Shown: positions 8,959 through 18,682 of the stretch, one piece after another | How positions within the stretch are numbered: the first letter of the stretch is position 1 | Layout of the letters: every line of letters starts with the position of its first letter | DNA from: ATZT02 sp964655115 | GTDB lineage: Bacteria; Actinomycetota; Actinomycetes; S36-B12; UBA5976 | Assembly: GCA_964655115.1 (NCBI GenBank) | Contig: CAZZKM010000001.1 | Location: 62,001 to 126,000, forward strand | DNA: 64,000 nt | Reading direction: 5' to 3' | Position numbers and translations under genes: made by a program | The notes under the pieces: model-generated | What the model was told of the DNA's origin: nothing | The model's database searches: none | What the model saw: the letters and a program-made list of their open reading frames with translations, nothing else

Positions 8959-9971
8959 GTGAAATTTTAAAAGTAGAAAACTTAAACGTTTCATTTAAAA
9001 CTGCAGACGGACTGGTACACGCAGTTGATAATTTAAGTTTTTCGTTAGCAACTGGTGAAACTTTAGCAATTGTAGGTGAATCAGGATCTGGAAAAAGTGT
9101 TACTGCATCAGCCATTATGGGCTTATTGAATGCAGGAAATGTAGAAATAAATGGAAATATTGAAGTAAATAAAACAAATATTTTAACTAGTAAGGATTCT
9201 GAAATTAGAAGCATTAGAGGAAAAGATGTGGCAATGGTTTTTCAAGATCCATTATCGGCATTAAATCCTTATTACACAGTGGGGGATCAAATCGGTGAAG
9301 CTTTTCTAACGCATCATCCCAAAGCAAGCAAAGAAGAAGTTACCCAAAAAGTATTAGAAGTAATGAAAAAAGTAGGAATTCCAGAAGTAGAAAAAAGAAT
9401 TGATTCTTATCCACATGAATTTTCAGGCGGCATGCGCCAAAGAGTTGTAATTGCAATTGCCTTAATAAATGATCCAAAGATTTTGATTGCCGATGAACCA
9501 ACAACAGCATTAGATGTAACAGTTCAGGCTCAAATTTTGGATTTAATGAGAGATTTACAGAAACAAAGTAATACCGCAATTATTTTGATAACTCATGATT
9601 TAGGTGTAGTTGCAGAAATGGTTGATCGAGTTTTAGTTATGTATGCCGGAAGAGCTGTAGAAGTTGCAAATGTACAGTCAATATTTGAATCTCCAAACCA
9701 TCCATATACAAAAGGATTATTAAGTGCGGTAAGAAGCCTAGATACAGAAGTTCATGCAAAATTAGAAACAATTCCTGGCACACCGCCATCTTTATTAAAT
9801 ATTCCGCAAGGTTGTTCTTTTAACCCTCGTTGTGGTTATAAAAATTGGGTTGGACAAAAGTGTGAAATAGAAAAACCAGAATTACATCAAATTGGAAGTA
9901 ATTTCAGTGCGTGCCATTTAAATAATGAAGATGTAAAACGTATGAATAATGAAGAAATACCGGTTGGTTAA
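8955..9971 (+). CDS. Oligopeptide ABC transporter ATP-binding protein (DppD type)
   Basis: A 338-residue ATPase with Walker A GESGSGKS at residues 41-48, a Q-loop in [11 protein letters not shown], signature SGGMRQRV, Walker [12 protein letters not shown] and the switch His in ITHDLG. The C-terminal oligopeptide-transport extension carries the Cys-containing NPRCGY element. It works as a heterodimer with the next gene product to power import. It begins inside the permease stop codon, and the next ATPase starts directly after its own stop. Confidence 0.95.
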   Translation: MSEILKVENLNVSFKTADGLVHAVDNLSFSLATGETLAIVGESGSGKSVTASAIMGLLNAGNVEINGNIEVNKTNILTSKDSEIRSIRGKDVAMVFQDPLSALNPYYTVGDQIGEAFLTHHPKASKEEVTQKVLEVMKKVGIPEVEKRIDSYPHEFSGGMRQRVVIAIALINDPKILIADEPTTALDVTVQAQILDLMRDLQKQSNTAIILITHDLGVVAEMVDRVLVMYAGRAVEVANVQSIFESPNHPYTKGLLSAVRSLDTEVHAKLETIPGTPPSLLNIPQGCSFNPRCGYKNWVGQKCEIEKPELHQIGSNFSACHLNNEDVKRMNNEEIPVG

Positions 9972-10943
9972 ATGAGTACAGTTCTTGAAGTTAAAAACTT
10001 AGTAAAGAAATTTCCTTCTGGTAAAAAAGGATTTTTTTCAAAACCAGCAGGATATGTTCATGCAGTCGATGATGTTTCTTTAAAAATTGAAGCAGGACAA
10101 ACTCTTGGAGTGGTTGGTGAATCAGGATGTGGCAAATCCACTTTAGGAAGAGTAATGACACATTTACTCCCTGCTACAAGTGGTCAAGTTTTACTTAATG
10201 GCACAGATGTAACTTTTGCCAAAGGTGAAGAGTTAAATCAAATGCGAAGAACTGTGCAAATGATTTTTCAAGATCCATACTCATCTTTAAATCCTCGACA
10301 TACAGTTGGTCGAATTGTCGAGATGCCACTTTTAGTGCAAAAAATAAATCCACCAATGGGTAGAAAAAAGAAAGTTCAAGAATTGCTTGAATTAGTTGGA
10401 TTAAATCCTGAGCACTATAACCGCTATCCACATGAATTTTCTGGAGGGCAAAGACAAAGAATTGGGATTGCACGAGCTCTTGCATTAGAGCCAAAAATAA
10501 TTATTGCTGATGAACCAGTTTCAGCATTAGATGTTTCTATTCAAGCTCAAATTTTAAATTTATTACAAGATTTACAAAAACACTTAGGACTTTCTTATCT
10601 TTTTATAGCCCATGACTTATCTGTGGTTAAGCATGTCTCTGATCGTGTTGCTGTTATGTATTTAGGAAAAATTGTTGAAGAAGCATCCAGTCAAAGTTTG
10701 TACTCAAATCCACAACACCCTTATACAAAAGCGCTAATGAGTGCGGTTCCTGAAGCAAATCCTAAAAACAGAAAACAAAGAATTTTATTATCTGGCGATG
10801 TTCCTTCACCAATTAATCCACCTTCAGGTTGTCGTTTTAGAACAAGATGCTGGAAAGCTCAAGATATTTGTGCCACAACAGAACCACAGTTAATTCAAAT
10901 TGGCACAAATCAAAAAGTTGCTTGCCACTTTCCAGGTAATTAA
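9972..10943 (+). CDS. Oligopeptide ABC transporter ATP-binding protein (DppF type)
   Basis: A 323-residue ATPase, partner of the preceding DppD-type protein. It has Walker A GESGCGKS near residue 50, the Q-loop in IFQDPYSSLNPRHTV, signature SGGQRQRIG, Walker B IIADEPVSALD and FIAHDLSVVKH, plus the C-terminal oligopeptide extension with SGCRFRTRCW. The region before Walker A contains the F-type insertion around GKKGFFSKPAGYVHAVD. It is the last gene of the importer operon; its 3' end overlaps the convergent S9 peptidase gene by 4 bases. Confidence 0.95.
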   Translation: MSTVLEVKNLVKKFPSGKKGFFSKPAGYVHAVDDVSLKIEAGQTLGVVGESGCGKSTLGRVMTHLLPATSGQVLLNGTDVTFAKGEELNQMRRTVQMIFQDPYSSLNPRHTVGRIVEMPLLVQKINPPMGRKKKVQELLELVGLNPEHYNRYPHEFSGGQRQRIGIARALALEPKIIIADEPVSALDVSIQAQILNLLQDLQKHLGLSYLFIAHDLSVVKHVSDRVAVMYLGKIVEEASSQSLYSNPQHPYTKALMSAVPEANPKNRKQRILLSGDVPSPINPPSGCRFRTRCWKAQDICATTEPQLIQIGTNQKVACHFPGN

Positions 10944-13012
10944 TTTAAATACTTGTTGAAGAAATCTAATTGAATCTTAAGTAGATTTTCGGTAATTACT
11001 TCTTGTGGAGTCATGTGACTAACTCCAGAAAGCGGTATAAATTCATGTAATTTTGCATGAGACAAAAGTTTTTGCGAAAACTTCAGAGAATGAGTTGCTA
11101 AAACATTGTCATCGGCTAAGCCATGAATTATTAATAGTGGTCTTGTTAATTTTTCTGCTTTTTCAATTAATGAGAATTCATCATATTTATTACTATCAAT
11201 CTTTGGATTTCCTAAATATCTTTCTGAATAAGCTGTGTCATACCAGCGCATATCCGTAACAGGAGCACCTGCAATACCGGCATGAAATCTATCTGGTGCA
11301 TCTAGAACTGCTAAAGCTGCAAAGTATCCACCAAATGACCAACCGGTGATGCCAACTTTTTCTAAATTTAAAACATTAGGAAACTTTTCATTCAATTCAT
11401 CCATTACTGTTATTTGATCTTTGAGAATCTTTTCACTCCACTTATCAAAAATTTCGTACTCCCAAAGTTTTCCTCTGCCTGGTGTTCCTCGATTATCTGC
11501 CACAATTACTGCATAACCTTGGTCAGCTAACCATTGATCAGTTAAGAATAAAGAAGCATTTTTTAAGCAATTTGCAAAATGTGGACCACCGTAGGGTGCA
11601 AAAACTACTGGAAGTTTTTTATCATTTTTATACCAGGTGGGAAGAATGAGTGCGGCAGAGATATTTGTCTTTCCTAAATCAAAAAATTCTATTCTAGGTT
11701 GAAATTCAATAGTTTCTTGTTCTTCATTTATTTCTATATTCTTTACACCATCATTAATAGTAATTTTTCTATACCAACTATTTTCATTTTGCTCAATAAT
11801 TAAAGTTAAATTACCTTTTCTAGATCCTGTGACAAAACTTTCTTTGCTGTCAATTTCTAAAGCATTGCCTTTCCAATCAACATGAAGTAGAGAAGAACTA
11901 TTTTGATGTTTGCTTATTTGAAGAAAGATTCCATTTTTATCAATATTTAAAATACTTCTAACTTCTATCTCTTTACTAGTTACTGCTAAGCCATCGATAA
12001 AAAGTTGCCTTTTGTCTTCTCCATCAATTACGACTAAATGATTTTCAAACATTTTTGGAGATCCATGCTCTACTTCAACCCAAAAAGGATGACTTTTAGA
12101 CCATAAATCAGATGACTTATTGTTATTTAAATCGAATTCTTTCAAGACCATATTTTTTTGATCTCTAGAAAGAAGAGTCAAATTAACTTTATTTTCTGAA
12201 ACAAAATCTACATCTGTGACGTATTCGAATTCTTTTTTATCGAATTCAAGTTTGGTTAAATTGCCCGTTAGATCAACCACAAAAAAATCACAATTTGGAT
12301 TATTTGTGCCAGCAAATGGATATCTATGAGTTCTTACTGGTTCTTGTGGATTTGTTGGATCAGCTAAATTAACCAGTTCTACTTCACTTTCATCAACTTT
12401 TTCAACTACCAACTTTGTTGAATCTTTACTCCACCAAAAACCGCGATAGCGATTTAGTTCCTCTGCGCTAATAAAATCAACCAGCCCAAAAGTAACATTC
12501 TCTTGGTCATTTTGAATTAAATATTTACCTTCTCGTTTCTCGAATGAGTAGATAAATAATCCGGTATTAATTACCCCAGCAACATATTTACCATCAGGAG
12601 ATAATCTTGGGTCAATTATTGGTCCAGGAATTTCTAGTTGTGTAATTTCTAGATTAGTTAAATTTAAATGCCAAAGTTCACCATTTAAAGGAAAACAAAT
12701 AGACGTTCCAAGTTCATCTATTGAGAAATTTGTTATCCCAGAACCTGATTCTCTTAATCTTTCTCTTCTGGCTTTTTCTTCTTTAGGTAAAAATTGCTCA
12801 TCTTTAATTTTTAATTGGCTTGGATCAACAAGACAAGTAATCTCTTTACTTTCTGTGGAAAGAGAAAATAGTCCTAGTCGAGCATCATGTTTGGAAATAT
12901 TTTTTAAGAAAAATACTTTATTAGTTTCAGGAGATAGTGTGAAATTTCTTAATCGACCTAAAGTGAAACGTTTAGTTTCTGCAAATTGTTTAGGAAAATT
13001 TGGCCACCTCAT
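10940..13012 (-). CDS. S9 family (prolyl oligopeptidase-type) serine peptidase
   Basis: About 690 residues. The N-terminal two thirds form a beta-propeller-like region (WSKDSTKLVVEKVDESEV is typical of DPP-IV-like S9 proteins). The C-terminal alpha/beta-hydrolase domain has the nucleophile motif GWSFGG near Ser560, an Asp in HGLADDN near 635 and a His in SGVSHM near 667. There is no signal peptide, so it is probably cytoplasmic. It lies tail-to-tail with the peptide importer and would finish digestion of imported peptides. The N-terminus overlaps no real gene. GTG at 13015 directly precedes the ATG chosen here. Only 37 bases separate it from the divergent mshB. Confidence 0.88.
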   Translation of the reverse strand: MRWPNFPKQFAETKRFTLGRLRNFTLSPETNKVFFLKNISKHDARLGLFSLSTESKEITCLVDPSQLKIKDEQFLPKEEKARRERLRESGSGITNFSIDELGTSICFPLNGELWHLNLTNLEITQLEIPGPIIDPRLSPDGKYVAGVINTGLFIYSFEKREGKYLIQNDQENVTFGLVDFISAEELNRYRGFWWSKDSTKLVVEKVDESEVELVNLADPTNPQEPVRTHRYPFAGTNNPNCDFFVVDLTGNLTKLEFDKKEFEYVTDVDFVSENKVNLTLLSRDQKNMVLKEFDLNNNKSSDLWSKSHPFWVEVEHGSPKMFENHLVVIDGEDKRQLFIDGLAVTSKEIEVRSILNIDKNGIFLQISKHQNSSSLLHVDWKGNALEIDSKESFVTGSRKGNLTLIIEQNENSWYRKITINDGVKNIEINEEQETIEFQPRIEFFDLGKTNISAALILPTWYKNDKKLPVVFAPYGGPHFANCLKNASLFLTDQWLADQGYAVIVADNRGTPGRGKLWEYEIFDKWSEKILKDQITVMDELNEKFPNVLNLEKVGITGWSFGGYFAALAVLDAPDRFHAGIAGAPVTDMRWYDTAYSERYLGNPKIDSNKYDEFSLIEKAEKLTRPLLIIHGLADDNVLATHSLKFSQKLLSHAKLHEFIPLSGVSHMTPQEVITENLLKIQLDFFNKYLN

Positions 13013-13049
13013 CACACATATATTCTGCTTGTTGCGTAATCTGTTACTT

Positions 13050-13928
13050 ATGTCGAGTCACCGCTTATTACTGGTACACGCTCATCCAGATGATGAAACT
13101 ATTGGTACTGGAATCACAATGGCCAAATATGCACAAATGGGTGCTCAAGTAACACTAATTACTTGCACTAGTGGGGAAGAAGGAGAAGTACTAGTAAAAG
13201 AATTAGAACATCTTGCTTCAAATAAGGACGACAAATTAGGAATTCATCGACAAACTGAATTACAAAATGCCATGAAAGCATTAGGAATTTCAGATCATAG
13301 ATTTTTAGGATTTGCGGGTAAATATAGAGATTCTGGAATGATTGGGACAGAACCAAACAATCGTAAAGATTCTTTTTGGCAAGCAGATTTACAAACAGCA
13401 AGTGATGATCTAGTCAAAGTAATTAGAGAAGTAAGGCCACAAGTTGCAATTACTTATGATGATTTTGGTGGCTATGGACATCCAGATCACATAAAAGCTC
13501 ATCGCATAACTCATTACGCAATTGAATTAGCAAGTATTGAAAGTTATAAACCTGATCTAGGACGTGCTTGGGAAGTTTCAAAAATATATTGGACAGCAAT
13601 TCCTAAATCTCAAATGCAAAAAGGAATAGAAGCATTAGCAAGTTCTGGAGGTTCAAAGTTTTTTGGAGTAGATTCTGCAGATGAATTACCTTTTGTATTG
13701 GAAGATAAATTTGTAACCACAAGAATAGATGGAAAAGAATTAGTAAATAAAAAACTAGAAGCATTGAAAGCACATGCAACCCAAGTTCAAGACACCGGTC
13801 CATTTTTTCAAATGGCAGAAATTTTAGGACCAGAAGCATTAGGTGTTGAGTATTTTAGATTAGTTAAAGGAAAAAGAATTTCAACTGAATTAGAGACTGA
13901 TTTATTTAGTGGCCTTGATGCAAAATAA
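13050..13928 (+). CDS. mshB: N-acetyl-GlcN-inositol deacetylase, mycothiol biosynthesis (MshB)
   Basis: A 292-residue LmbE/PIG-L family zinc deacetylase. The metal motif HAHPDDE begins at residue 10, and GGYGHPDH supplies the second histidine. MshB removes the acetyl group from GlcNAc-Ins, the second part of mycothiol synthesis; mycothiol is the actinobacterial thiol that replaces glutathione. The frame stays open 65 codons further upstream, but that stretch is antisense to the S9 peptidase and lacks family similarity, so the ATG at 13050 is preferred. A mycothiol-conjugate amidase (Mca) would be close in sequence, but the DUF6113 neighbour favours MshB. Confidence 0.85.
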   Translation: MSSHRLLLVHAHPDDETIGTGITMAKYAQMGAQVTLITCTSGEEGEVLVKELEHLASNKDDKLGIHRQTELQNAMKALGISDHRFLGFAGKYRDSGMIGTEPNNRKDSFWQADLQTASDDLVKVIREVRPQVAITYDDFGGYGHPDHIKAHRITHYAIELASIESYKPDLGRAWEVSKIYWTAIPKSQMQKGIEALASSGGSKFFGVDSADELPFVLEDKFVTTRIDGKELVNKKLEALKAHATQVQDTGPFFQMAEILGPEALGVEYFRLVKGKRISTELETDLFSGLDAK

Positions 13929-14271
13929 ATTAACTAGTTTATTTACCTCAATTTTTCTAGGAGTAGCAGTTTCATTATTTGGTGGATTTTTACAAGCCGC
14001 AAAATATAAACTATTTATAAATATTCCCTGGGGTTTTGCTCTTTATTTACTAATTTTTATTATTTCGATTAGATACGTCAGACAAAGTTTTCAATCTCGT
14101 TTTCATGTAATGGCTTTTTCGCTAGGCTGGTTATTTATTGCTCTTTTGATGAGTGTTCGTTTAACTGCAGGAGATTTAGTATTAACAAACAATGTGACAG
14201 CAATCATTTACTTAATTGGTTCTGTCATTATTTTAGCGGCAATGTCTACCTTGCCTATAAAAAATAATTAA
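13918..14271 (+). CDS. Small four-segment membrane protein (DUF6113-like)
   Basis: About 117 residues with four predicted membrane segments (LFTSIFLGVAVSLFGGF, GFALYLLIFIISI, VMAFSLGWLFIALLMSV and VTAIIYLIGSVIILAAM). It overlaps the end of mshB by 11 bases, in the position held by DUF6113 proteins next to mshB in other actinobacteria. Starts at GTG 13909, TTG 13915 or ATG 13918 are all possible; the ATG is listed. Function is unknown. A role linked to mycothiol is only suggested by position. Confidence 0.65.
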   Translation: MQNKLTSLFTSIFLGVAVSLFGGFLQAAKYKLFINIPWGFALYLLIFIISIRYVRQSFQSRFHVMAFSLGWLFIALLMSVRLTAGDLVLTNNVTAIIYLIGSVIILAAMSTLPIKNN

Positions 14272-15137
14272 ATTGAATCTTTAACTGATTGAGTTTTATC
14301 TGCTACAGCTTGAGTTTTTTGCTCTAAATCAGTTGCAACTGCTAAAGCATCATCAAGTGCTTGACGTAGCAGAGTTGAAGAAGAGGCAAGTGATCTTCTA
14401 ACTTTGGCTGCTTCAGAAGCAACTTTTGCTGCCGCATCTCTCTGGGTTTCAACGTTTTCAATGACACGTTTGCGTTCTGCTTGAGCTTCGTCAATTAAGC
14501 GCTTGGCTTCAGCTTGGGCTTCGGTGCGAGTTCTAGTTAGTAATTCTTCAGCTCTCTTAGAAGCATCACTGGTAATTCTTAATTCTTCTGCTTTTGCATT
14601 TTCAAGAATTGTATTTGCTTCACTTGTTGCAGTTGAAACTATTCTTTTTGCTTCTTTATCTGATGCATCATATTCATTTTGTGCACGATTTCTTAAGTCT
14701 TTAACGTATTTTTCAGTTTCTGATCTTAAGTTATTTACTTCTTTATTGGCTTCTTCGATTAATTTGGCATTTTCTTCTTTAGTCGCTGCTAATTGCGCGG
14801 CAGAAGTTTCCCTAATTCCTTGAGCAAGTTTTTCTGCTTCAACTAAGACTGATTGTGCTTTAGATTTTGCTGCTCTAATTAAAGTTGCAGCATCTTCTCC
14901 AGCTAAAGCGGTAATTTCTGCATCATCTAATTCAAAAACATTTGGTCTTTTTGCTAATTGCTTTACTTGTTGTTCTAATTCGTTAATTCTTCTGGAAGCA
15001 CTTGAACTTGAGACAACTATAGAACGAGATAACCATCCACTTTTATTCTTCTTTGTTGGTTCTTCTTCTGTCCATTCAGATGCAGCTTTGATTACATCGT
15101 TTTCTACTGCTACATCTTCGTTTTCAGTATTTGCCAT
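14268..15137 (-). CDS. Long coiled-coil protein, DivIVA/cytoskeletal-like
   Basis: A 289-residue hydrophilic protein. After an acidic N-terminus and a Ser-rich patch, residues from about 45 to the end are a near-continuous heptad-rich coiled coil rich in Ala, Glu, Lys and Arg. It has no membrane segment. The composition resembles actinobacterial DivIVA, Scy or FilP-type scaffolds, or the b-subunit-like helices often misannotated as ATPase E subunits. No family can be fixed from sequence alone. It is transcribed away from the VanW gene and converges on the mshB operon. A role in cell shape or envelope growth is inference. Confidence 0.6.
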   Translation of the reverse strand: MANTENEDVAVENDVIKAASEWTEEEPTKKNKSGWLSRSIVVSSSSASRRINELEQQVKQLAKRPNVFELDDAEITALAGEDAATLIRAAKSKAQSVLVEAEKLAQGIRETSAAQLAATKEENAKLIEEANKEVNNLRSETEKYVKDLRNRAQNEYDASDKEAKRIVSTATSEANTILENAKAEELRITSDASKRAEELLTRTRTEAQAEAKRLIDEAQAERKRVIENVETQRDAAAKVASEAAKVRRSLASSSTLLRQALDDALAVATDLEQKTQAVADKTQSVKDSI

Positions 15138-15283
15138 GTCTAGTTTTCTTTCTAATGTGCTTTGGATAAATAGATTATCGAGACGGCTAAAAATGCGCTA
15201 GTGCTCCTATGCATTTCACGCTCAAAATGACTAATCTCTAATATTAGAGTTACAGATTTTTATTCAATTTTTCGTCAATTGGG
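15138..15283. promoter_or_regulatory. Divergent promoter region with a 14-bp perfect palindrome
   Basis: This 146-base gap separates the coiled-coil gene and the VanW gene. It contains CTCTAATATTAGAG at 15236-15249, a perfect palindrome about 35 bases before the VanW start, which could be a regulator site. No clear -35/-10 pair could be chosen on either strand with confidence. Confidence 0.3.
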
Positions 15284-17263
15284 GTGGGTTCTAGCGTGGC
15301 TGAACGCAAGAAAACTCCACCTGAAAAAAATACTAAATCAACTACTCCTAAGCATAAAGCTACTAAATCAACTGGTTCTACAGCAAAGAAAAATGCAGCA
15401 AAACAAAATGAATTAACTCATAGTGGAACGCAAACAATAAATCCCGTTGTTGAACAAGAGTTAAATGAATTAATTTCAAATTTAGAATTATTAAAACCAA
15501 TCAAAAAAGATTGGCGATATAGAATGGGTGAAGTTCTTGGTCAATTGATTTTGACTTTTATTTTCATAATTTTCTTAAGTTTATTTATTTGGTCTATTTC
15601 TGTCGTGCCACCAAAATCAACCTTGCTGGGTTTACCAGTAGGAGGAAAACTCCCCCCTACTGTTTTTGAACAAATAAATTTAGCGATAAAAGACAAATTA
15701 ACTGCACCAATTGATGTTCAAACTCCTCAAGGAATTTATACAATTACACCAAATCAAGTTGGATTAGAAATTGATTTACCCAAAACAATTAACTCTATAA
15801 ATAAAAATCCATTTACTTTTTTAAGATCATCACTTTTTCCACAAGAAATAATGCCAAAAATTACAATTGATGAATTCTTGTTGAGAAAAAGTCTTAATCC
15901 AGTTGCTCTAAAAAATACTTTTGCCCCCGTCAATGCAACTTTAACAACTAAAGAGGGTCAAATCATTACCACTGAAGCTAAATCTGGCCAACAAGTTGAC
16001 TGGGAAAAGACCATTAAAAGTATTAAGGAATCTTGGTTACATGAAGTCAGAAAACCAGAAGTCGTTATTGCTTATGTGTTACCAAAAGTAAATGATGAAG
16101 ATGTGTTAACAGCTAGAGAAAATTTAGCCGAATTAGCAGTATCAGATTCAATTACTTTAAAGTTTGGTAAAAAAGTAGTAGAGATTTCTCCACAAGTTAT
16201 AGGCTCTGCGTTAAATTTTGTTGAAGAAAATAACAAATTAGTTTCCAAGTTTGATGAAGCAGTAATTATCAAAGAAATTTCTCGCCAGATTCCAAACATG
16301 CAAGCTCAAGCAACTGATGCCAAATTCGAATTTATTGGAAATAAAGTTCAAATTGTTCCTGCTCAAGAAGGTATAAAATTTACTCCAGGCCAACTAGATG
16401 CTGCTATGTCACCTGTTTTTAGGCAAAAAAATAATCGACAAGTCAATCTTGATAGTGCTGTGATAAAACCTGCTGTATCTACAGAAAGTTTAGAAGAATT
16501 AGGAATAAAGGAGCAATTAAGTTCATTCCGACAAGAATTTGACTACATGCCTTATCGGGAAATAAATGTTGGTCAAGCTGCTAGATATATGGATGGAAAA
16601 ATTTTAAAACCGGGTGAAATTTATTCCATGAATGAAACTATAAAAGAAAGAACTTCAGCTAACGGTTACGTTAAGGGAATTTATATCGCTGAAGGTGGCA
16701 GATTTGATTATGGTTTAGGTGGTGGAGTATCAATCATTACCGCAGCAACTTGGTCAGCTGCTTTTTATGCAGGTTTAGAAAGAATTGAACAAAGAGCTCA
16801 CTCGGTTTTAATTTCAAGATACACACCAGGTTTAGAAGCAACTGTTAGCTGGCCAAGATTAGATTTGAAATTTAAAAATAACACAAAAAATCACATTTTG
16901 ATAAAAGCAATTCCAGAAAGAGATGGAATAACAATTGCAATGTATGGAACTAAAGAATTTGACAAAGTTACTGCAAAATTTGGCAAACCTTATAATTTAA
17001 ATAACAAAATTGATACGGTGACATCATATGATCCAAATTGTTTAGCTCAAGATCCTGCACCAGGATTTAAAATAGTTGTGACTAGACAATTTTGGAAAAA
17101 TAATTCAATTATTAAAGAAGAAGATTTCTTAACGAGTTATAGACCAAGTGATCACATTATTTGCTTAAAAGAAGGTGAAGTTGCACCTAGTGCTACTCCA
17201 ACACCGACTATTGGGGGAGTAGAACAACCTGCGCCTCAATCAGAAATTACAGCGACTTCTTGA
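15284..17263 (+). CDS. VanW family membrane-anchored envelope protein
   Basis: A 659-residue protein. It has a Lys/Thr-rich cytoplasmic N-terminus (residues 1-80), one membrane segment near 84-108 (LGQLILTFIFIIFLSLFIWSI), then a large extracellular part. That part contains two repeated peptidoglycan-binding-like (PG_binding_4/YoaR) regions and a VanW domain around residues 430-570, with GEIYSMNETIKERT, GGGVSIITAATWSAAFYAGLE and RYTPGLEATVSW. The tail is Pro/Thr-rich. Such proteins are envelope-associated; the VanW name comes from vancomycin-resistance clusters but its reaction is unknown. GTG starts at 15284 and 15296 are both possible. The 3' end overlaps convergent cysS by 28 bases. Confidence 0.82.
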   Translation: MGSSVAERKKTPPEKNTKSTTPKHKATKSTGSTAKKNAAKQNELTHSGTQTINPVVEQELNELISNLELLKPIKKDWRYRMGEVLGQLILTFIFIIFLSLFIWSISVVPPKSTLLGLPVGGKLPPTVFEQINLAIKDKLTAPIDVQTPQGIYTITPNQVGLEIDLPKTINSINKNPFTFLRSSLFPQEIMPKITIDEFLLRKSLNPVALKNTFAPVNATLTTKEGQIITTEAKSGQQVDWEKTIKSIKESWLHEVRKPEVVIAYVLPKVNDEDVLTARENLAELAVSDSITLKFGKKVVEISPQVIGSALNFVEENNKLVSKFDEAVIIKEISRQIPNMQAQATDAKFEFIGNKVQIVPAQEGIKFTPGQLDAAMSPVFRQKNNRQVNLDSAVIKPAVSTESLEELGIKEQLSSFRQEFDYMPYREINVGQAARYMDGKILKPGEIYSMNETIKERTSANGYVKGIYIAEGGRFDYGLGGGVSIITAATWSAAFYAGLERIEQRAHSVLISRYTPGLEATVSWPRLDLKFKNNTKNHILIKAIPERDGITIAMYGTKEFDKVTAKFGKPYNLNNKIDTVTSYDPNCLAQDPAPGFKIVVTRQFWKNNSIIKEEDFLTSYRPSDHIICLKEGEVAPSATPTPTIGGVEQPAPQSEITATS

Positions 17264-18654
17264 CCATTTTCTGTATCTTTAACTTCTATACCCAATTTAT
17301 TTAAATCATTTCTTAATTCATCACTTAATTTCCAATTTTTTTCTAAACGTGCTTTGGCTCTTTGATCTAGCAAGTCTTGCATTTGGGCAGTTATTTCTAA
17401 TGTTTTAATTTGTGGGGCTTTATTTAAATCAAGTCCTAAAATTTCATCCATTTTTAAGATTGTTTTATATTTTGATCCATTCGTGACAGATTCATCTTTT
17501 TCTAAATTTTTAAGTACTAAAAGTGCTTTATTTGTGTCTAAATCCTCATTAAGGTAATTTTCAAATTCATTCAAATAATCTGAATTTATTTCTCCAGATT
17601 CACTTGACCATTGTTGCATTTTTTCACGTGTTCTATTTAATGCTTTTGCACTTGCTTTTAAGCTATTCCAAGTCAAATCCATTTGAGAGCGATATCTGTG
17701 CTCTAGAAAAGATAACCTTATTGCAAGTGGATCTAAGCCTTTATCAATTACATCTTTGACTAATAAAACATTTCCAGAAGATTTACTCATTTTTCTGCCT
17801 TCAAATAGTAAATGTTCGCCATGAATCCAATGATTTACAACATCTTTATCTGTTGCAGCATTGCTTTGTGCTCTCTCATCTTCATGATGCGGAAAACGTA
17901 AATCAATTCCACCTGTGTGAACATCTATTTTTTCTCCTAAGAATTTCAAACTCATGGCAGAACATTCAATGTGCCAACCTGGAAAACCTCGACCCCAGGG
18001 AGTTTGCCAAGTAAGTTGTGTTCTTGAATCTGCAGCTATTTTCCATAAAGCCCAATCTGCATGGAAGTTTTTATTTGGATCTTCCTTGCCTTCAAAACGA
18101 TGTCCAGGTTTTAGATCTTCTAATCTGTTGCCACTAATTTCTCCATAACTTGAAAAAGATCGTGCATCAAAGAACACACTTCCATCTTTGCCAACATATG
18201 CATGTTTTTTCTCAATTAATGTTTTTATTAAATCAATCATCAAATCAATTGATTCACTAGCTTTTGGATAACTTGTGGCAGGCAAAATATTTAAGCTATT
18301 TAGATCTTCGTGAAATAATTTTTCGTATTTTCTTGCAATTGAAAGAGCATCACTTGCTTCTTTATTTGCTTGAGAAATTAAGCGATCTTCTGTATCAAGT
18401 TGTCCTTCATCCACTCCTCCCAAACCTTGATCATCTGCCATGTGTCCAACATCGGTTATGTTCTGAATTAGTTCAACTTCTAGACCTTGATATTGAGCAA
18501 GTCGGTTAATTAAATCTGTTAATAAAAAAGTTCGCATATTTCCAACGTGAGCATCCCGATAAACAGTGGGACCACAGGCATAAATTTTTAAAACACCCTT
18601 TACTGAAGGTTTGATCTCAACTACTTGCCTTTGGCGAGTGTCATAGAGTTTCAT
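17236..18654 (-). CDS. cysS: Cysteine--tRNA ligase
   Basis: A 472-residue class I synthetase. It has the N-terminal zinc Cys in YACGPTVYRDAHVGNMR, where HVGN stands for the HIGH motif, the second zinc region around FPGWHIECSAMS and FPHHEDE, and the KMSKS motif in GRKMSKSSGNVL. The DALR-type C-terminal region shows this is CysS rather than the shorter mycothiol ligase MshC, which begins differently (CGITPYDATHLGH type). It charges tRNA-Cys. The ATG start lies 28 bases from the end of the upstream GNAT gene on the same strand, so the two may be co-transcribed. Confidence 0.95.
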   Translation of the reverse strand: MKLYDTRQRQVVEIKPSVKGVLKIYACGPTVYRDAHVGNMRTFLLTDLINRLAQYQGLEVELIQNITDVGHMADDQGLGGVDEGQLDTEDRLISQANKEASDALSIARKYEKLFHEDLNSLNILPATSYPKASESIDLMIDLIKTLIEKKHAYVGKDGSVFFDARSFSSYGEISGNRLEDLKPGHRFEGKEDPNKNFHADWALWKIAADSRTQLTWQTPWGRGFPGWHIECSAMSLKFLGEKIDVHTGGIDLRFPHHEDERAQSNAATDKDVVNHWIHGEHLLFEGRKMSKSSGNVLLVKDVIDKGLDPLAIRLSFLEHRYRSQMDLTWNSLKASAKALNRTREKMQQWSSESGEINSDYLNEFENYLNEDLDTNKALLVLKNLEKDESVTNGSKYKTILKMDEILGLDLNKAPQIKTLEITAQMQDLLDQRAKARLEKNWKLSDELRNDLNKLGIEVKDTENGQEVAVISD

Positions 18655-18682
18655 GAGTTTAAGCGTAGTTGAAATCTAATAA

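Noticed and set aside
12855..13049. Upstream in-frame extension of mshB by 65 codons
   Set aside because: It is antisense to the S9 peptidase start, has no deacetylase similarity, and the ATG at 13050 gives the family N-terminus.
17236..18654. Mycothiol ligase MshC instead of CysS
   Set aside because: Length of 472 residues, the C-terminal domain and the GPTVYRDAHVGN opening match CysS; MshC is shorter and opens differently.
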